From the NCBI GenBank assembly GCA_017467605.1, contig JAFUSQ010000060.1:27272-91271 (forward strand): a DNA stretch of 64,000 bases, given 5' to 3'. The position numbers and the translations under genes are program-made. Numbering within the stretch: position 1 is the stretch's first letter; every line of letters begins with the position of its first letter. This stretch comes from a bacterium. GTDB lineage: Bacteria > Cyanobacteriota > Vampirovibrionia > Gastranaerophilales > Gastranaerophilaceae. Under the pieces are notes generated by a model. The model made no database searches. It saw nothing but the letters and a program-made list of their open reading frames with translations, and was not told the DNA's origin. Positions 8,643 through 17,252 of this stretch are shown piece by piece.

Positions 8643-9350
8643 CTATGCAATTCCTTTCAAATATTTAATATTTTCAGGGTAGTGAACAACAACAATATTA
8701 GCACCTGCTGAGATAACTCCTGTACAAGCACATAATTCAATCATTTTTGCCCTTTTATCCAAACTTCCCCAGCTATTTGTGAAATCATTAGATTTTGCTT
8801 CTTTTGTCTTGAGAGCTTCTGTTGAAGCATCTGTAAATATTGGAAAATTTAGGAATTTATCATCTTTTTCTAATTTGATTTTCTCCATTATGCTGAATCC
8901 GTATTCATAACCGTAACCCAGCCCGCCAATATCTGTATTCATTATAATTTTATCATGAGGTAATCCCATTTCAATTGCTAAAATATTGAGTTCTTTAGCA
9001 AGATTTATATCTATAGGGCTTTTCAGAACGGCATAATGCTCATGTTTTATTACATGCGGAATTATTTGCTTGTAATTCCTTTCGGTAATATTAGCAATGA
9101 TACAATTCTTCTTATTCAGCCGATTTATGATTTCAGGAATAAGTAATTTGTCTGTTTCTTCATCATCTGAACCAATGAATAATAAAGGTTTTGTTATATT
9201 TTCTAAATTTTTAAAGAAAATATCTTTTGGCAAATTGTTTTCTTCAATCCTAAATCCGACTATATCACAATCATTACAAATAGCTAAATCCGAAGGGTTT
9301 ACCTCCGGATTATCAATATTTATAACTTGAGCAAATTTAACTGTGTTAAT
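8643..9350 (-). CDS. Corrinoid/iron-sulfur protein small-subunit homologue (AcsD/CdhD-like), possible ATT start
   Basis: Family motifs appear in order: CDIVGFRI, KPLLFIGS, NYKQIIPHVIKHEHYAV, PIDINLAKELNIL, GLGYGYEYGFSIMEKI, FTDASTEALKTKEA, WGSLDKRAKMIEL and a terminal HYPENIKYLKGI. This matches the TIM barrel of AcsD, which forms the heterodimer with AcsC. The first conventional start in frame is TTG 9233, but conserved family sequence (CDIVGFRI) lies upstream of it. The frame stays open to 9362 without ATG, GTG or TTG, so translation may begin at ATT 9350, six bases after a GGGGG tract and two bases after the ftsH stop, which suggests translational coupling. At about 236 aa it is shorter than typical AcsD (~300). 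It is in an operon with ftsH and the AcsC-like gene. Confidence 0.7.
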   Translation of the reverse strand: MNTVKFAQVINIDNPEVNPSDLAICNDCDIVGFRIEENNLPKDIFFKNLENITKPLLFIGSDDEETDKLLIPEIINRLNKKNCIIANITERNYKQIIPHVIKHEHYAVLKSPIDINLAKELNILAIEMGLPHDKIIMNTDIGGLGYGYEYGFSIMEKIKLEKDDKFLNFPIFTDASTEALKTKEAKSNDFTNSWGSLDKRAKMIELCACTGVISAGANIVVVHYPENIKYLKGIA

Positions 9351-9352
9351 AT

Positions 9353-11251
9353 TTACCCCCGTTCACGCTTCACTGTTTCCATAATTTCTTCAAATTCTTT
9401 TTCGTCTATAGTTTCTTTTTCAAGAAGTTCTTTTGAAATTCTTTCTAACATATCGCGATTTTCAGACAAAAGTCTTTTGGCAAGTTCATATCTTTCATCA
9501 ATAATGCTTTTTATTTCTTGATCAATTTCATAAGCAACTTGTTCGGAGTAATCTCTTTGATGTCCGAAATCTCTGCCCATAAACACATTTTCTTGATTTT
9601 TCCCGTAAGCCATAGTACCTAATTTTTCAGACATACCCCAAGCTGTAACCATTTTTCGGGCTATATTTGTAACATGGATTAAATCTTGGCTGGCCCCTGT
9701 ACTTACTTTTTCTGTACCGTAAACAAGTTCTTCGGCAGCGCGTCCGCCAAGCCCTGAAGTTATTTCTGCCAAGAGTTTTGCTTTACTTGTGTAAACACTT
9801 TCATCTTTTGGTCTTGACCAAGTTACCCCACCTGCAAAGCCTCTTGGAATAATAGATACTTTATGCAGTTCATTTCCGTCAGGAACAAGTTTATGTAAAA
9901 GAGCATGTCCGACTTCGTGATAAGAAGTTAATTCCCTATCTGCATCCGTTAAGACTCTGCTTTTCTTTTCAATACCTGCAATGACTCTGTCAATTGATTC
10001 ATCAACATCAAGCATAGTAATTTTATCCTGATTTTTTCTTGCAGCTAAAAGAGCTGATTCATTTAACAAATTCTGTAAATCTGCACCTGTAAAGCCGGGG
10101 GTTCTTTTTGCAAGAATTTTTAAATCTACATCTTTATCTAATTTTTTATTTTTTGCGTGAACTTCAAGGATTTGCTCTCTACCCTTAACATCAGGTGCAT
10201 TGATATATATTTGCCTGTCAAAACGTCCGGGTCTTAATAGAGCGTTATCCAGAATATCCGGTCTGTTTGTTGCTGCAATTACAATAATATTTGTATTGAC
10301 GTCAAATCCGTCCATTTCAACCAATAATTGGTTAAGAGTTTGTTCGCGTTCATCATGTCCGCCGCCCAATCCTGCACCACGCTGACGTCCGACGGCATCA
10401 ATTTCATCAATAAATATAATACAAGGCTGGTGTTTTTTTGCTTGTTCAAACAGATCTCTGACACGGCTTGCACCAACTCCGACAAACATTTCAACAAAAT
10501 CTGACCCTGAAATAGAGAAAAACGGAACACTTGCTTCTCCTGCAACAGCTTTAGCCATAAGAGTTTTACCGGTTCCTGGAGGTCCGACAAGCAAAACACC
10601 TTTTGGAATTTTTGCACCCAATTTCATATATTTTTCGCCATGTTTTAAGAAATCAACAATTTCTTCAAGCTCTTTCTTTTCCTCATCAATACCTGCAACA
10701 TCTTTAAATGTAGTCTTAACCTTATTATCCAAAAGCATTTTAGCTTTGCTTTTACCAAAGGACATTGCCTGAGTTCCGCCGGCCTGAATAGCTTTTGCCA
10801 TTAAACCCAGAGAAATTATTGCAAAAATAATTATTACAAAAGTTCCGATATTACCTGCGAGTTGATTACTTTCAGCAGTTTTTTTAACTGTAATATCAGC
10901 CCCGGACTCATTTAATTTAGTCATCAATTCTTCATCTTGAGTCGGTATTTGAACTTTAAATTGTTTTAATGGTGCTTGCGAGTTTTCATTGGCAGGAGTC
11001 AAAAACGGAGATACCGTATTTTTTGAATTTTCATTCTTTTCCTGCGCTGGCTGCTCTTTAGGAACAGCAATCACCATATCGTCATATTTTTCAATCTTAG
11101 AAAACTCTTTATTTTCTAATTTTTGAATAAAATTTGAGTAAGAAATTTCAGAAGTATCAGTATTAGTTCCTGACATAAAAATAGTCGAAATAAAGACCAT
11201 TACAACAATAGCCAGAATTACATACATACCTGCAGATTGACTTTTATTCAT
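9353..11251 (-). CDS. ftsH: ATP-dependent zinc metalloprotease FtsH
   Basis: The 632-aa protein has the full FtsH layout: a TM helix at 8-28, an extracytoplasmic domain, a second TM near 130-150, an AAA+ module with Walker A GPPGTGKT, Walker [11 protein letters not shown] and [21 protein letters not shown], then the M41 protease with HEVGH zinc-binding motif. It degrades misfolded membrane proteins and short-lived regulators. A Gln/Pro/Asn-rich stretch in the extracytoplasmic domain is not universal. The two corrinoid-protein homologues follow in the same direction, the first nearly abutting its stop codon. Confidence 0.97.
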   Translation of the reverse strand: MNKSQSAGMYVILAIVVMVFISTIFMSGTNTDTSEISYSNFIQKLENKEFSKIEKYDDMVIAVPKEQPAQEKNENSKNTVSPFLTPANENSQAPLKQFKVQIPTQDEELMTKLNESGADITVKKTAESNQLAGNIGTFVIIIFAIISLGLMAKAIQAGGTQAMSFGKSKAKMLLDNKVKTTFKDVAGIDEEKKELEEIVDFLKHGEKYMKLGAKIPKGVLLVGPPGTGKTLMAKAVAGEASVPFFSISGSDFVEMFVGVGASRVRDLFEQAKKHQPCIIFIDEIDAVGRQRGAGLGGGHDEREQTLNQLLVEMDGFDVNTNIIVIAATNRPDILDNALLRPGRFDRQIYINAPDVKGREQILEVHAKNKKLDKDVDLKILAKRTPGFTGADLQNLLNESALLAARKNQDKITMLDVDESIDRVIAGIEKKSRVLTDADRELTSYHEVGHALLHKLVPDGNELHKVSIIPRGFAGGVTWSRPKDESVYTSKAKLLAEITSGLGGRAAEELVYGTEKVSTGASQDLIHVTNIARKMVTAWGMSEKLGTMAYGKNQENVFMGRDFGHQRDYSEQVAYEIDQEIKSIIDERYELAKRLLSENRDMLERISKELLEKETIDEKEFEEIMETVKRERG

Positions 11252-11290
11252 TTAAATAACCTTTCCAAAATACTAAACTGTTTTAATTAA

Positions 11291-11319
11291 ATTATATCGT
11301 AAAAAGGTTAAAATGGAAA
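11291..11319 (-). promoter_or_regulatory. Possible ftsH promoter
   Basis: On the minus strand a perfect TATAAT (11296-11291) lies 40 bases upstream of the ftsH start, with a weak TTTCCA 17 bases further upstream. The -35 match is poor, so confidence is moderate. Confidence 0.45.
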
Positions 11320-11322
11320 TAA

Positions 11323-11610
11323 TTAATCTTCTGTTAATTTAAAATTTTTGGGTAAATTCTTCTCAACTTCTTTTACGAATTCTGAAAAAGTATTACACCC
11401 CAAAGCCTCTGCAAGACGCCAAAGAGTTGTAATTTGTACATCACGTTTACCTTTTTCAAGTTTTGCAAGTGAAGTATTTGGAATGTCATATTCATAGCTC
11501 AGAAGTAAAATCCCTTTGTTTATAATTTTACGTTTTTGAGCAACAACATCTCCTATTGCCTTTAATAATAACTCTTTTTTTTGCTCGTTCGACTTGCTTT
11601 TAACTTCCAT
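11323..11610 (-). CDS. XRE-type HTH regulator
   Basis: The 95-aa protein (from ATG 11610) has a Cro/CI-type HTH at about residues 14-70: ILLLSYEYDIPNTSLAKLEKGKRDVQITTLWRLAEALG. The C-terminal helix (EFVKEVEKNLP) is short. A GTG at 11652 would add 14 residues that do not resemble the family. Like the XRE genes near 3.4 and 59.9 kb it is transcribed away from a prepilin-type leader (11703), but here no prepilin body remains. Confidence 0.8.
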   Translation of the reverse strand: MEVKSKSNEQKKELLLKAIGDVVAQKRKIINKGILLLSYEYDIPNTSLAKLEKGKRDVQITTLWRLAEALGCNTFSEFVKEVEKNLPKNFKLTED

Positions 11611-11702
11611 GTTGATAATTTTATCAGAATATGTTATATTATGTATAGACACATGACTACAGGTATTAATATATAGCTACATGTATATACAGAAAGGAAG
11701 TT

Positions 11703-11906
11703 ATGATGAAAAGAGAAGTTACTAAAAATGTTCCCTCTCCAAGGGGGAATAAAAATTCCTCCCCAGATGGGGACACTAGCTCGAGCAAACGAGGAACGAG
11801 TTTTGCGAGACTGCGTGCAGGGAGAATCAGCGAGTCGCAGGCAAGGTGGGGTGCTTCCCGTAAGGGAAAAGACTGGATTGCTTCGTCGCTTCGCTCCTCG
11901 CAATGA
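11703..11906 (+). pseudogene. Probable decayed prepilin leader (67-codon ORF built from repeats)
   Basis: The sequence AGAAAGGAAGTTATGATG closely resembles the translation start of the prepilin at 49972 (AGAAAGGAAGTTATTATG). The ORF then reads through repeat sequence (ISESQARW, WIASSLRSSQ) and stops without any FTLAEVLI prepilin helix. The position, divergent from an XRE gene, matches the other three prepilin loci. I interpret it as a prepilin cassette that has lost its mature domain. It could also be only a non-coding repeat island with an accidental start. Confidence 0.4.
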
Positions 11907-12240
11907 CATTTACGATTTATTAATTTGTGCTTTAGCACCGTATTGGACTTAACGGTCTTATCGGTCTTATCGGACTTTGAACAATATTGAGATTCTTCGG
12001 GCTTCGCCCTCTGAATGACATGCTGTCCCCTCTCCCCAACCCTCTCCCGCAGGGCGAGGGTGTAAAATGTTCCTCCCCGGAGGGGGAGGCCAGGTGGGGT
12101 GCATTCATGTCATTCCGAACTCGATTCGGAATCTATTTTAATATAGACCCTGAACCAAATTCAGGGTGACATACCCGCGAATATCGTAAAGTTATGAAAT
12201 TCTTCGGTCACTACGTTCCCTCAGAATGACAAACCCCTCT
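11740..12240. repeat. Composite island of short repeats
   Basis: Several repeat types lie end to end: a GAGACTGCGTGCAGGGAGAA block related to those at 47.5 and 49.85 kb; 'attgcttcgtcgcttcgctcctcgcaatgaca' type (11877-11908); a half copy of the MITE-like element (about 11915-11970); 'attcttcgggcttcgccctctgaatgaca' type twice (11990-12020 and 12199-12232); 'ccctctcccgcagggcgaggg' and 'ctccccggagggggag' hairpins (12030-12090); and the double-hairpin repeat (12109-12171). It is visibly richer in GC than the flanking genes. No transposase is present. Confidence 0.75.
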
Positions 12241-12270
12241 CTTATTTTTCTATGTTCAATCTACTTATCC

Positions 12271-14364
12271 TTAGTTAGAGAACATTGTGAAGGTTTTTTC
12301 AATACTCTTTGATATCAAGCCTTTTACAGTATCATATTCTGTTGACAATGCTGAAATTTCTGCATCTAACTGTTTTGTTTCAAAATCAATCTTGTCTTCT
12401 TTATATGTTAATTCAGCTTTCTTAGATGCAAATTCAGCTTCTGCCCTTGCTATTGCATCAGTATCGGATACTTCTTCCATATAGCCTGTTTCATTATATC
12501 TAGTTTGATAATAATATCCGTCAGCATTCAAAGAACTCATTGAATAACGTCCGTCTTTCAGCGCACTTTCCAAATATTCATTGTCATCAAGTGCGGCATC
12601 TTCTCTCCAGCCATGTTCTAAGATATTATTATAAAGTTGGTCAAAGAAGTCGGCAGATTTTCTGTCAGCTGCAGTTATTGCATTCGGATCAGTCTGTGCA
12701 ATATACTGATACCCGACATTATCCGTTACATAAACTGATGTATCCACAGCTTTACCAACAACATAGCTTGAACTCATACCGTATAATAAGTTGTCATAGT
12801 AAGTTAAAAATGCAGACATCATATTTGACAAACTTACACCGTTGGTTGAATAATCTGTTTTGGATATTTTAGTATTTCCTGTACCAATTCTATTATAATT
12901 TTGTGCATTCAAGTATACAGAGTTTTCTGTCATTGCAGTTGAACTTGTTCTGGAACCGTTATTTATAGCATTTTTTGCTCTTAAAAATGTTCCGACAACC
13001 ATTTCATATGCAAATTCCAATGCTTTTGATGAAGCGTCATCAACATTTAGACCTTGTCCTGACATATCCGTATAAGGTGAATAACCTAAAACTTTTGTCA
13101 ATGAAGCAAATAAACTTTTTACCTGTTTTGCAAAATCTTCAGTTGATTTACCCACGTTCATCAAAACTACATCACCTGACAGAATATCTCCTAAAGTTAA
13201 ATCAGCTATTTCACTTTCATAGTGATTAATAATCCCGTTTTTAACAAGTGTATATTGATTATTAGTTAATGAATTGGAAGTTGTGTTGAATATATTTTGT
13301 TTTGAATAATCAAGCTCTTCAAACTCTTTGGTTTGTCCGTTTGCATCAATATATGTAAGAGAACTGTTGTAATTGTTATAATCGTTTTCTAATTGAGCTT
13401 GTACCGCTGCAATAACGTCATCTTTTTTAATTGATGTAATATTACCGTCTGAATCAACAACATATTCAATACCTAAATCATTTTGCTTTATAAATTGGTT
13501 CATAACCTGAGTTGCGTTACCAAGCAAAGTTTCAAGTCTTGTTACCTCAGATTGGTTAGGTGTTGATTTATTTTTTTCGTTATTTAAATCTCTGCTTAAT
13601 TGGTTAATAATATCGGTATTCAAAATACCTAATTTAGCATCATCTTTTAATCCTTGCAAACGAGCTAATTCTGCATCTTTTTCAGCCTTAGTAATTTGTT
13701 TTTCGGTATCTGTTATAAGTAATTGGCTCCAGTCAACTTTCTGCTGCCCGATTGCTTCACTCATAACTAACTCAGACAAAGTAATAGTTTCAGCACCGCT
13801 CTTATTAATCGGTTCTGCACCCATACCTGCAGCAGGGTTCCAATTTACACCTGTAGTATTATCTATTGCAACACCCGCAGAATTTGTTTTGATACCGGCA
13901 TATAAACCTTTTGAATCACCAACAACGTCCATTGTGGTTGTAATAGCATTTGTAGTATTAACAGTTACAATACCTTCCCCGCATAGAGCCGCAATAAATT
14001 TATCACGAGATGTTTGAGAACCGATACCGCCGGATTTTGGAATTCCTGCAGCTTTTGCAGCTATTGCAAATTGGTTATTCAAAACAACTGCACCTGAGCG
14101 TGAAGTTATCAAATAAGGGTTAAAATCATTCATAGCAGAAGGTGTCATCAACAACGCATATGACAAACCGTAATCTCTGCTGGTTGCATCATTTGACCAA
14201 ATTAATTTGGTAGCATTCATAGCGGAAGCATACTCATTAGAAATGTCAGATAACTGATTTGTTATCTCAAGCTTACGCTGAGCCAATTCTGTTGATCTGT
14301 ATTCACAATTAGCCTTTCTTGCCGTTATACATAAAAATCTAGCTTGTGAAGCTGCCAATCCCAT
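12271..14364 (-). CDS. Large protein of unknown function with terminal coiled-coil segments
   Basis: The 697-aa protein has no signal peptide. The N-terminus (MGLAASQARFLCITARKANC ... LEITNQLSDISNEYASAMNATKLIW) and the last 90 residues are long amphipathic helices, while the middle is polar and rich in Asn, Thr and Ser. Helical termini around a variable core recall the layout of flagellin and hook-associated proteins exported by type III machinery. That is only an architectural resemblance, and no flagellar gene is in the window. I believe similar MGLAASQARxL proteins occur in several copies in Gastranaerophilales, but cannot verify this here. Repeats flank the gene on both sides, and it is monocistronic. 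Confidence 0.75.
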   Translation of the reverse strand: MGLAASQARFLCITARKANCEYRSTELAQRKLEITNQLSDISNEYASAMNATKLIWSNDATSRDYGLSYALLMTPSAMNDFNPYLITSRSGAVVLNNQFAIAAKAAGIPKSGGIGSQTSRDKFIAALCGEGIVTVNTTNAITTTMDVVGDSKGLYAGIKTNSAGVAIDNTTGVNWNPAAGMGAEPINKSGAETITLSELVMSEAIGQQKVDWSQLLITDTEKQITKAEKDAELARLQGLKDDAKLGILNTDIINQLSRDLNNEKNKSTPNQSEVTRLETLLGNATQVMNQFIKQNDLGIEYVVDSDGNITSIKKDDVIAAVQAQLENDYNNYNSSLTYIDANGQTKEFEELDYSKQNIFNTTSNSLTNNQYTLVKNGIINHYESEIADLTLGDILSGDVVLMNVGKSTEDFAKQVKSLFASLTKVLGYSPYTDMSGQGLNVDDASSKALEFAYEMVVGTFLRAKNAINNGSRTSSTAMTENSVYLNAQNYNRIGTGNTKISKTDYSTNGVSLSNMMSAFLTYYDNLLYGMSSSYVVGKAVDTSVYVTDNVGYQYIAQTDPNAITAADRKSADFFDQLYNNILEHGWREDAALDDNEYLESALKDGRYSMSSLNADGYYYQTRYNETGYMEEVSDTDAIARAEAEFASKKAELTYKEDKIDFETKQLDAEISALSTEYDTVKGLISKSIEKTFTMFSN

Positions 14365-14484
14365 TTTTTTCGTAATCCTTTCGACATGAGGTCATTTGTT
14401 GCTTAATCATGTCTACGGCATTTATAGCGGGAAACTTTAGATATTTTTAAATGTTTTGTAATATTTTGTAACAATTGCTATTGT

Positions 14485-14655
14485 TCTGCCCCGATTTGGG
14501 GAGCGGCACAAAGTGCCGAAGGGGAATTATCCCGTAGGGAAATAAAAAGTAAGTAATAAGACCGATAAGAGCGTTAAATCCAATACGGTGCAAAGCACAG
14601 ATTAATAGACTGTAACGGACTTGCCAACTTATCGGTCTTAACGGACTTTGAACTA
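14485..14655. repeat. Repeat cluster upstream of the 697-aa protein gene
   Basis: This 320-base gap (14365-14688) holds no gene. It has a 'ccccgatttggggagcggcacaaagtgccgaagggg' hairpin cluster (about 14490-14545), the MITE-like element at 14557-14640, and a partial 'attcttcgggctttgccct' repeat at about 14661-14680. Confidence 0.65.
14557..14640. mobile_element. MITE-like element with perfect 13-bp terminal inverted repeats
   Basis: The 84-base element begins TAAGACCGATAAG and ends CTTATCGGTCTTA, perfect inverted repeats. The interior has no ORF. A 76-base relative lies at 16878-16953 (11 of 13 TIR positions paired) and a half copy at about 11915-11970. No cognate transposase is seen in the window. 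Confidence 0.6.
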
Positions 14656-14688
14656 TATTGTGATTCTTCGGGCTTTGCCCTCATGCCC

Positions 14689-15258
14689 TTACTTTATCTC
14701 CACATACGCATATGCATTAAATTCCATTGAGCCATACATTATTTTTATTTTATAATCACCGTCAGGCTCCCATTTTATAAATAAAATTTCATCTTCTCCA
14801 AAATCTTCGGTTGTTTCTGCTGCAGGAATTTGTGCCATTAAAAACTGAGCCTGATAAAAATTTAATGTAATTTTGTTTCCGTTTTTTTCACCTTTTACCT
14901 GATAGTGTCCAACAGGCAAAATTCCTTCCCCAACTAACAATTCAACAGGTAAACAAATAACCGGTAAACTGTCTTTATCCCCAATTTGCTCATTTATAAT
15001 CTCGGTTTCATTACTCTGTCTGAATTCTTCACCTTTTGGAGTGTTTTTTTTCTTTAACTTTTTATTCTTTTTTTCTTCAAGTTTTTTAACAGTTTTTTCA
15101 AAATCTTCATCTGTTATATTTTTGTCCTGACCGTAAAAATCCTGACTCGAGTTCCAATTATCCCACAAATCGCCATTTGAAGGCAAATCTATATCTCCGG
15201 CTTTAACCGGCAATGTTAAAAATAACAACGATATTAATAGACTGAAAAAATACTTCAT
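14689..15258 (-). CDS. Secreted protein of unknown function
   Basis: The 189-aa protein has a signal peptide at 1-20 (FFSLLISLLFLTLPVKAG), a low-complexity Lys/Glu linker at about 50-80 (VKKLEEKKNKKLKKKN) and a beta-rich C-terminal domain of about 100 residues that includes LPVICLPVELLVGEGILPVGHYQVKG. It is probably periplasmic or envelope-associated. I do not recognise the family. It lies between a repeat cluster and the CorC-like gene, with its own short upstream gap. Confidence 0.65.
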   Translation of the reverse strand: MKYFFSLLISLLFLTLPVKAGDIDLPSNGDLWDNWNSSQDFYGQDKNITDEDFEKTVKKLEEKKNKKLKKKNTPKGEEFRQSNETEIINEQIGDKDSLPVICLPVELLVGEGILPVGHYQVKGEKNGNKITLNFYQAQFLMAQIPAAETTEDFGEDEILFIKWEPDGDYKIKIMYGSMEFNAYAYVEIK

Positions 15259-15310
15259 ATTAGTATACTAATAATTTTTATCCGAAAGTAAACCAAACAG
15301 ATAGATGAAA

Positions 15311-16642
15311 TTAAATTTGTTCCGCAGGTTCATTTTTAACTATAAGAAGTTTTGTAATTCTTGCTCCGTCAATTTCTTTTACCGTAAATGTAAAATCACC
15401 ATACTTAACAACATCATCAAGTTGTGCAATACGTCCGAGTTCTTTTACAACAAGCCCTGCAATAGTATCTACATCTTCATCTTCCATGTTTTCTTCAGGA
15501 ATATCAAAATATTGCGCAAACTCATCCAGTCTCATCATTGCATTTGCTAAATAATGATTTGGTTTGATTTCTTTTATATCAAACTCGACTTCTTCATCAA
15601 ATTCGTCCTGAACATCTCCAAAAATTTCTTCCATAACATCTTCAAGAGTAATAATTCCTGAAGTTCCGCCAAATTCATCAACAACAATTGCCATTTGACC
15701 CTTATTCTTTTTAAACTCTCGGACCAAATTGTCCATTGTAATTGTTTCCGGAACTAACATAACTTTTCGTTGAAGCTTTTCAATAGGACAAACTTCATCT
15801 TTTAAAGAAAGTGAATATAAATCTTTTACATGAATTAAGCCCGTAATATGATCAATATCGCCGTCATAAACCGGATATCTTGTATATTGATTTTCCATAG
15901 CCATTTTATTCAATTCGTCAAACGGCATATCAATAGGAACACAAACCATATCCGTTCTTGGTATCATAACTTCTCGCGCAGTTAAATCCGAAAAGTTAAA
16001 TACATTATGAATCATATCTTTTTCTGTCTCGTTAAGAACACCTTCATCATAACTTGTATCAACCAGCAAGTCCAAGTCCTCAATTGTATGAACAACTCTT
16101 GCAGAACTGATAGGAACTCTTAATAACTTCAATATTCCATTACAAGATTTGTTTAAAACCCAAACAAACGGTTTTGAAATCGTCATAAACAAATCCATAG
16201 GTTTTGCAACATATAATGAAATTCTTTCAGGATACTGCAGGGCAATACATTTCGGCACTTGTTCGCCTATCACAACATGCAAAAAAGTAACAATAATAAA
16301 TGCAAAAATTGCAGTTACGGGCGCAACATATATTTGCGCAGACGGGAATTGCTCTAAAAGAGGAGTAACCATTCTCTCAACTGTCGGAGAACCAAACCAA
16401 CCAATACCGATACTTGCAATTGTTACACCAACCTGAACTGCGGCAATAAAGAAATTCATATCTTCCAAAGCCTTTAAGGCAAGTTTTGCATCAACGTTAC
16501 CGTCTTTTGTAAGCTGCTCAATTTTTGCACGTCTTGAACGTACAATAGCAAATTCGGCAGCCACAAAAAAAGCGTTTACAAGTAATAGAATAAAAACTAT
16601 AAACCAATTGGAAATAATTATTCCCAGACTCGACTCACTCAT
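15311..16642 (-). CDS. CorC/TlyC (CNNM) family membrane protein with CBS domains
   Basis: The 443-aa protein has an N-terminal DUF21/CNNM membrane domain of four hydrophobic segments (about 1-190, with the EFAIVRSRRAKIEQL motif), two CBS domains (about 205-330, including MIPRTDMVCVPID and DEFGGTSGIITLEDVMEEIFGD) and a C-terminal CorC/HlyC domain (about 345-430). Relatives take part in magnesium/cobalt homeostasis; the 'hemolysin C' name is historical. It is monocistronic and divergent from nothing obvious: the upstream 330 bases hold only repeats. Confidence 0.92.
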   Translation of the reverse strand: MSESSLGIIISNWFIVFILLLVNAFFVAAEFAIVRSRRAKIEQLTKDGNVDAKLALKALEDMNFFIAAVQVGVTIASIGIGWFGSPTVERMVTPLLEQFPSAQIYVAPVTAIFAFIIVTFLHVVIGEQVPKCIALQYPERISLYVAKPMDLFMTISKPFVWVLNKSCNGILKLLRVPISSARVVHTIEDLDLLVDTSYDEGVLNETEKDMIHNVFNFSDLTAREVMIPRTDMVCVPIDMPFDELNKMAMENQYTRYPVYDGDIDHITGLIHVKDLYSLSLKDEVCPIEKLQRKVMLVPETITMDNLVREFKKNKGQMAIVVDEFGGTSGIITLEDVMEEIFGDVQDEFDEEVEFDIKEIKPNHYLANAMMRLDEFAQYFDIPEENMEDEDVDTIAGLVVKELGRIAQLDDVVKYGDFTFTVKEIDGARITKLLIVKNEPAEQI

Positions 16643-16710
16643 TATTAATTTTTTTCCTCTGTTTTACAAAACCAATTATAATATCCTAATGAAAAAATGT
16701 AAAGTCGAAG

Positions 16711-16862
16711 GGGTAAATGTTGCCGCCAATTACTTTAAATCTCCACAAATTATTGCAGAGGGGGGTAAATGTTGCCGCCAATTACCTTAAATCTCCACAA
16801 ATTATTGCAGGGGGAGTAAATGTTGTTACGAACTGCCTAAAATTTCACAAATAGCTGCAGAA
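16711..16862. repeat. Three tandem copies of a ~52-bp unit
   Basis: Units start near 16713, 16765 and 16816 (periods 52 and 51), each with GTAAATGTTG...CCGCCAATTA...TCTCCACAAATTATTGCAG. The first two are almost identical and the third is diverged. The function is unknown. The repeats abut one another with no spacers, so this is not a CRISPR array. Confidence 0.8.
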
Positions 16863-16877
16863 GCGGGAAGTCAGGAA

Positions 16878-16953
16878 TAAGACCGCTAAGACCAATACCG
16901 AGCTAAAGCACAGATTAATAAATCGTAACGGACTTGCCAACTTAGCAGACTTA
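16878..16953. mobile_element. MITE-like element, second copy
   Basis: It begins TAAGACCGCTAAG and ends CTTAGCAGACTTA (11 of 13 complementary). The interior AAAGCACAGATTAATA and GTAACGGACTTGCCAACTTA blocks match the copy at 14557-14640. Confidence 0.55.
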
Positions 16954-16979
16954 ACGGCCTTTCTAACTTTTACGCTTAT

Positions 16980-17207
16980 TCACTTTAAAATCAAACAGTC
17001 ATAAATTTTATCAATTTTATCTTTCATATCAATGAATTGACTTTTCAAATCATTAAAACTGTTTATTGTCGTAAATCTGTTTTCAACGTCTTTTATAATT
17101 TCTCTATGTTTCTTCTCAAGTTGTTCCGGGGTGACAACAATTCTTTCTTGAATTAAGAACATTAGAACAACGACAATCACAGGTGCATAATTTACAAATA
17201 TATCCAT
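16980..17207 (-). CDS. Small membrane protein with coiled coil, phage module
   Basis: The 75-aa protein has one transmembrane segment at about 5-22 (NYAPVIVVVLMFLIQ) and then a charged helical tail (EQLEKKHREIIKDVENRF...). This layout fits a phage i-spanin, a holin accessory or a particle membrane protein. It is the last gene of the module, 45 bases after the large terminase. No specific family is recognised. Confidence 0.6.
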   Translation of the reverse strand: MDIFVNYAPVIVVVLMFLIQERIVVTPEQLEKKHREIIKDVENRFTTINSFNDLKSQFIDMKDKIDKIYDCLILK

Positions 17208-17252
17208 AGGATTTTATATTCTCCTTTCTGATTATAAAATTTATCTCTATCC

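Noticed and set aside
7502..9350. Evidence for a working Wood-Ljungdahl pathway
   Set aside because: Only shortened AcsC and AcsD homologues are seen, with no acetyl-CoA synthase, CODH or methyltransferase gene.
11634..12169. Several ORFs of 60-91 codons on both strands in the repeat island
   Set aside because: They are translations of the same palindromic repeats in different frames, lacking RBS and conserved protein character; only the leader-like ORF at 11703 was kept, as a possible pseudogene.
12540..13229. Plus-strand ORFs of 84-110 codons opposite the 697-aa protein
   Set aside because: They are antisense shadows with biased composition and no start context.
15311..16642. Hemolysin as the role of the CorC/TlyC protein
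   Set aside because: The family name is historical; the CNNM-CBS-CorC layout points to ion homeostasis.
16711..16862. Possible CRISPR array from three regularly spaced units
   Set aside because: The whole 52-base unit repeats without unique spacers and no cas gene is present, so it is a tandem repeat.
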